Shown one piece after another: positions 59,601 to 64,000 of a stretch of 64,000 nucleotides of DNA (position 1 is its first letter; every line of letters starts with the position of its first letter). The notes under the pieces were generated by a model. The model did no database searches. It was not told the origin of the DNA and worked only from the letters and a program-made list of their open reading frames with translations. Source of the stretch: Stachybotrys elegans (lineage: Eukaryota; Ascomycota; Sordariomycetes; Hypocreales; Stachybotryaceae); NCBI GenBank assembly GCA_020746835.1, contig JAGPNK010000001.1:682001-746000 (forward strand). Reading direction: 5' to 3'. The position numbers were made by a program, and so were the translations under genes.

Positions 59601-62335
59601 ACTGAGGTCGCTCCTCTCAACGACAAGCTCAAGGGCATGGTCGACCTTGAGAAGGTCGTTGTCGTCACCGGTTTCGCCGAAGTCGGCCCTTGGGGTAACT
59701 CGCGCACCCGATGGGAGATGGAGGCGTATGGCGAATTCTCTCTCGAGGGTTGCGTGGAGATGGCCTGGATCATGGGTCTCATCAAGAACCACAACGGTCC
59801 TCTGAAGGGCAAGCCCTACGCGGGCTGGGTTGACGCCAAGACTGGCGATCCTGTCGATGACAAGGATATCAAGAGCAAGTACGAGAAGTTCATCCTGGAG
59901 CACGCTGGTATCCGTCTTATTGAGCCTGAGCTCTTCGATGGATACGATCCCAACCAGAAGCAGATGCTTCACGAGGTCGTCATTGAGGAGGACCTCGAGC
60001 CCTTTGAGGCCTCCAAGGAGACTGCCGACGAGTTCAAGCGTGAGCACGGCGACAAGGTTGAGGTGTTTGAGATTCCTGAGAGCGGCGAGTACATTGTCCG
60101 CATGAAGAAGGGAGCTTCTCTGTGGATTCCTAAGGCCTTGCGCTTCGACCGTCTCGTCGCCGGACAGATTCCTACTGGCTGGGACGCTAAGCGATATGGT
60201 ATTCCCGACGACATCATCTCTCAGGTTGATCCCGTCACTCTCTTCCTGCTCGTTTCCACCGCCGAGGCTCTCCTCTCCTCTGGTATCACCGACCCTTACG
60301 AGTTCTACAAGTACGTCCACGTCTCGGAGGTTGGTAACTGTGTCGGTTCCGGTATGGGTGGTTCCACTGCTCTCCGCGGCATGCACAAGGATCGCTTCCT
60401 GGACAAGCCTCTCCAGAACGATATCCTGCAGGAGTCCTTCATCAACACCATGGCTGCTTGGGTCAACATGTTGTTGATCTCTTCGTCTGGACCCATCAAG
60501 ACTCCTGTCGGTGCCTGCGCAACCGCTGTCGAGTCCATCGATATTGGTTATGAGACCATCATGGAAGGCAAGGCCCGCGTCTGCTTCGTTGGTGGATTTG
60601 ATGACTTTGGTGAGGAGGGCTCGTACGAGTTCGCCAACATGAAGGCCACCAGCAACACGGTCGACGAGTTCGCCCATGGTCGAACCCCCAAGGAGATGTC
60701 GCGTCCCACGACTACTACCCGAAACGGTTTCATGGAGTCTCAGGGCTGCGGTATCCAAGTCATCATGACTGCCAAGCTTGCTCTTGACATGGGTGTCCCC
60801 ATCTATGGTGTTCTCGCTCTCACCACCACCGCCTCTGACCAGATTGGCCGATCCGTTCCTGCCCCTGGCAAGGGTGTCCTCACGACCGCCCGCGAGCACG
60901 CCAGCAAGTTCCCCTCGCCTCTGCTGGACATCAACTACCGCCGCCGCCAGATTGAGCGCCGCAAGCAGCAGATCAAGCAGTGGCAGGAGTCTGAGCTTGA
61001 GTACGTGCATGATGAGGTTGATGCCATGAAGGCTCAGGGCGCCACCTTTGATGAGGCCGAGTACACCCAGGACCGTGTCCAGCACATTGAGCAGGAGGCT
61101 GCCCGCCAGACCAAGGAGCTTCTCCGCAGCATGGGCAACAACTTCTGGAAGAGCGATCCTTCCATTGCTCCTCTCCGCGGTGCCTTGGCCACCTGGGGTC
61201 TCACTATTGACGACCTCGGTGTCGCCTCGTTCCACGGTACCTCGACCAAGGCCAATGACAAGAACGAGTCGTCTGTTATTTGCCAGCAGCTCCGCCACCT
61301 TGGCCGCAAGGAGGGCAACGCCGTTCTGGGTATCTTCCAGAAGTACCTCACTGGTCACCCCAAGGGTGCCGCTGGTGCTTGGATGATGAACGGCTGTCTG
61401 CAGGTGCTCAACTCGGGTCTTGTGCCCGGTAACCGCAACGCCGATAACGTTGACCCCGTCATGGAGCAGTTTGACCTCATCCTGTACCCCAGCCGCAGCA
61501 TCCAGACCGACGGTGTCAAGGCCTTCTCCGTCACCTCGTTCGGTTTCGGCCAGAAGGGTGCCCAGGCTATTGGTGTGCATCCCAAGTACCTGTTTGCCAC
61601 CCTGGACGAGAAGACGTACAAGCAGTACTGCTCCAAGGTCGAGATTCGCCAGAAGAAGGCCTACCGCTTCTTCCACAATGGTCTCATCAACAACAGCCTG
61701 TTTGTTGCCAAGTCCCACAGCCCTTACTCGGAGGAGCAGCTCGCCAAGGTGCTGCTGAACCCCGACGCCAGGGTCACCGAGGACAAGAAGTCTGCAGAGC
61801 TCAAGTTTGCCCCCAACTTCATGAAGCAGTCTGAGAAGACGATGACTTCCAAGCAGGCCACCGAGACCCAGCAGGTCATGGAGGCCTTGGCGAAGAAGGT
61901 TGCCAACAAGAACAGCAAGGTTGGCGTCGACGTTGAGGACATCTCGGCTATCAACATCGACAACGAGACGTTTGTTGAGCGCAACTTCACCGCCAACGAG
62001 ATATCGTACTGCAAGCAGGCCCCCAGCCCCCAGAGCTCCTTTGCCGGCAGGTGGAGTGCCAAGGAGGCCGTCTTCAAGTCTTTGGGTGTCACCAGCAAGG
62101 GAGCTGGCGCCGCTCTGAAGGACATTGAGATCCTCAAGGATGAGACGGGCGCACCCGTAGTTTCGGTAAGTTGATTATTCATTCATTGCATCAGAGGTGG
62201 CGCAGACAGCTAACATATTCTCAGCTCCATGGCGACGCTGCCGTTGCTGCCAAGAAGGCTGGTGTCAAGGACATTACTGTGTCCATCTCGCACTCAGACT
62301 CTCAGGCTATTGCCGTTGCTGTCGCCAACTTCTAG
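56635..62335 (+). CDS. FAS2: Fatty acid synthase alpha subunit FAS2 (1860 aa)
   Basis: Alpha chain of the fungal fatty acid synthase, with acyl carrier, ketoreductase, ketosynthase and phosphopantetheinyl transferase domains. Exons: 56635-57160, 57220-62165, 62225-62335; total 1861 codons. The Ala/Pro-rich linker (about residues 100-135) precedes the acyl carrier domain. The phosphopantetheine serine is S178 in [17 protein letters not shown], formed across intron 1. The ketoreductase has [18 protein letters not shown]. The ketosynthase cysteine is near residue 1275 in [13 protein letters not shown], with further [12 protein letters not shown] and [10 protein letters not shown]. The C-terminal transferase has [12 protein letters not shown] and [16 protein letters not shown]; the last exon adds [13 protein letters not shown] to AVANF. 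The start is the first ATG at conserved [20 protein letters not shown]. Confidence 0.98.
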
Positions 62336-62966
62336 ATGAGAGCGCGGTATGGTTGAGATTTGTAATTTGAAAACGCAAAAGAGACAAGGCTAGGATTTGG
62401 GGCATGACTTTTTTTCTTCTTCTCTTCTCCTCTTTTCCTTTTTGTCTGTAATTGTTCCGTATTGATGAATGACTTTCATGTACTGATTACGCCCAAGAAA
62501 GGGGCGATTGATGGATGCTAGACGATATCACAACCAGAACATGGTTGCTAGAAGGGGGGATAAATTACACATATAGTTGATCACTGGATCTAATTTCAGA
62601 GTATTGCTCGTCAGGTTCGTGAAATGCATTGGCCGAGTGATATGAAAGTGTAGGTCTATGTCTACCAGTCATTGACTGCATGAAGGTTGCTCCTAGTAGC
62701 TGCTTGTAGTGCCGCTGATGAAAGCCTCGTGCCCCTTCGTGATGCTGAGCAGGCCTGCCCGTGGCCCTATCTGTATATGTGTATAGTGCGGGCAGATGCA
62801 TGACTATGCTGGCGGATATCACAGAGCGTCGTAAGAGCATCCAGGCGACGGTGGCCGAATTGTCGCAGGAGCTGGCTCGGGCGGTCTCTGTGGGTATGTA
62901 TTTTTTTCTTCTTCTTCCCGAGTGAGGTTGAGTACACTCGTCAAGTCGTGTTTCCCATGCTATTTC
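62336..62966. other. Convergent intergenic region FAS2 / LSM4
   Basis: The 631 bp hold the 3' UTRs of two convergent genes. A T-rich stretch follows the FAS2 stop (62408-62450). No gene is supported. Confidence 0.5.
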
Positions 62967-63626
62967 TTATTGTCCCCGTCCCCTGCCTCGTCCACGACCT
63001 CCGCCACGGCCGCGTCCGCGCTCGCCGCCTCGTCCGCCGTGGTGATCTCCTCTGGACTGGCCGCCTCGTCCTCCTCTGAAGTTGCTCTGCTGGCCCTTTT
63101 GGGATTCGCTGACGATGTCGATAATTTCCTCGGGGACTCGCAGGTATTTAATCTGCCGGACCAGGTCAGCACCCACGTATGTGATTTTTTCTTTTATTTT
63201 TTATTTATTTTTTTCCATGTGGGAACGATGTGTTCTGGGAGGGGAAGAGGGAGGGGGCTCGTACGTTGTTTCCCTTGACGTAGACTTCGGCTAGGCGCAC
63301 AAACTTATCACCCTCCTATATCATGTGGTCAGCGGCGCTCGCTCCTCTTAAGGGTTTGTTCTGTGTCGTTGTCGGGGCGTACCGCGTTGGTCTGGACGAC
63401 TTCCTTGAGGGTGAGGTTCATCCATGTGTCGCACATGACGAGGTGGCCGTTGAGGGTCTCGCCGCTCTTGAGCTCGACGAGCATAGGGTGGCCCTGAGCG
63501 GCATTCAGCAGGCCGAGGGGAAGCTGCAAAGGTCGGTTAGCATTTGCGCCGCACCCTCGCCAGTATGACTGGTATGGCCAGTATGACGTGACGGTGGAGG
63601 TCCGGATGGGGTCTTGGACGTACCAT
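62967..63626 (-). CDS. lsm4: LSM4, U6 snRNA-associated Sm-like protein (126 aa)
   Basis: Subunit of the Lsm2-8 ring (U6 snRNP, splicing) and the Lsm1-7 ring (mRNA decapping and decay). Exons on the minus strand: 63626-63624 (only the ATG), 63523-63383, 63315-63265, 63152-62967, summing to 127 codons. Joined, they give [15 protein letters not shown], the Sm1 motif [33 protein letters not shown] and the Sm2 motif [14 protein letters not shown]. The C-terminal tail is rich in RGG/GRG repeats, typical of Lsm4, and likely methylated and disordered. Intron 1 starts immediately after the start codon; intron 3 has branch-like CTGAC. A longer reading into intron 1 would lose the conserved N-terminus. 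Confidence 0.93.
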
Positions 63627-63941
63627 TGTGCCGCGCGCGCAGATGCGATCGTGGTCGCGATAGATGCTGCAGGTTAGAATGCTGGTCGGGGCCTGATTCT
63701 CGGTGTAGTATTGGAGGAAGCACCTTTGAGCGTAGTGGTGGGCGGCCGGTCCCAAGGTGAGGCGAGGACAAGGCTGCGGAACTAATTGGTACGTTTTCTT
63801 GCTGGACCCCGCCAAATGCATCGCCCCGATTCGGCGTAGCTGGGAAGCGTTGTTGCCGAATGAATCCACATTAATTTTTTGGCAGCTTCTCGTCCTTCAG
63901 CCTCGTCTGGATCACCACCCAGCGCACGCATTGCGTCACCC
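63627..63941. other. Probable bidirectional promoter at the right edge
   Basis: The 315 bp upstream of LSM4 also precede a possible plus-strand start at 63942. No other feature was seen. Confidence 0.4.
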
Positions 63942-64000
63942 ATGACTGCGAACCGGGCCGTGTACGAGGGGCTACGGCAAGGACTATGCCAGTCTCCGTC
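63942..64000 (+). CDS. Possible 5' end of a divergent gene (cut by right edge)
   Basis: An ATG at 63942 opens a frame reading MTANRAVYEGLRQGLCQSP and continuing to the window edge. The context (CACCCATG) is good for a fungal start, and a divergent partner of LSM4 would be a common arrangement. Only 19 complete codons are visible, so no family can be named and it may not be real. Confidence 0.3.
   Translation, partial: MTANRAVYEGLRQGLCQSP

Noticed and set aside
58614..61718. A 1034-codon minus-strand frame opposite FAS2
   Set aside because: Same reason: a codon-bias shadow of FAS2. No recognisable domains.

Overview
The window looks like a chromosome arm segment of a filamentous ascomycete, most likely a sordariomycete and possibly Hypocreales (inference). 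The evidence is short GT-AG introns (about 52-112 nt), GC-rich coding sequence, a full-length XlnR/XYR1 xylanase regulator of the sordariomycete type, a fungal NACHT STAND protein and a divergent FAS1/FAS2 pair. I saw no transposons, rRNA, tRNA, CRISPR or bacterial-type operons. Gene models were spliced by hand from reading frame, splice signals and protein-family continuity.

Left part (1-20.6 kb): the 5' part of a HET-C2-type glycolipid transfer protein (minus, cut by the left edge); a phospholipase D without PX/PH domains (plus); BRO1, an ESCRT-associated endosomal protein (plus); a flavocytochrome b2-type L-2-hydroxyacid dehydrogenase ending in a peroxisomal SKL signal (plus); CTF18, the alternative clamp loader (minus), divergent from the mitochondrial ribosomal protein NAM9/uS4m (plus) across a 444-bp promoter with two MluI cell-cycle boxes; and a NACHT-ankyrin NLR-like protein (minus) whose P-loop sits on a 25-nt exon.

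Middle part (21.7-42.4 kb): a monocarboxylate-transporter-like MFS protein with a 13-nt exon; then three transcription factors in a row on the plus strand. These are a NirA/NIT-4-like Zn2Cys6 protein with a cluster of GATA sites upstream, XlnR after a 7.5-kb stretch without any gene I can support, and a small bZIP-like protein. A small four-helix membrane protein follows on the minus strand. This is the gene-poor, regulatory part of the window.

Right part (43.7-64 kb): guanine deaminase (minus), fatty acid synthase beta subunit FAS1 (minus), a 4.06-kb divergent intergenic region, fatty acid synthase alpha subunit FAS2 (plus), LSM4 of the U6 snRNP/mRNA decay Lsm ring (minus), and the possible first codons of another plus-strand gene at the right edge. 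FAS1 and FAS2 together form the alpha6-beta6 cytosolic fatty acid synthase, so their head-to-head arrangement fits shared control.

Most of the window is housekeeping. The points most worth a second look are the split-P-loop NLR, the SKL-tailed cytochrome b2 enzyme, the paired MluI boxes upstream of CTF18, the five-fold GATA cluster, the gene-empty DNA upstream of xlnR, and five G/C homopolymer tracts of 13-19 nt.
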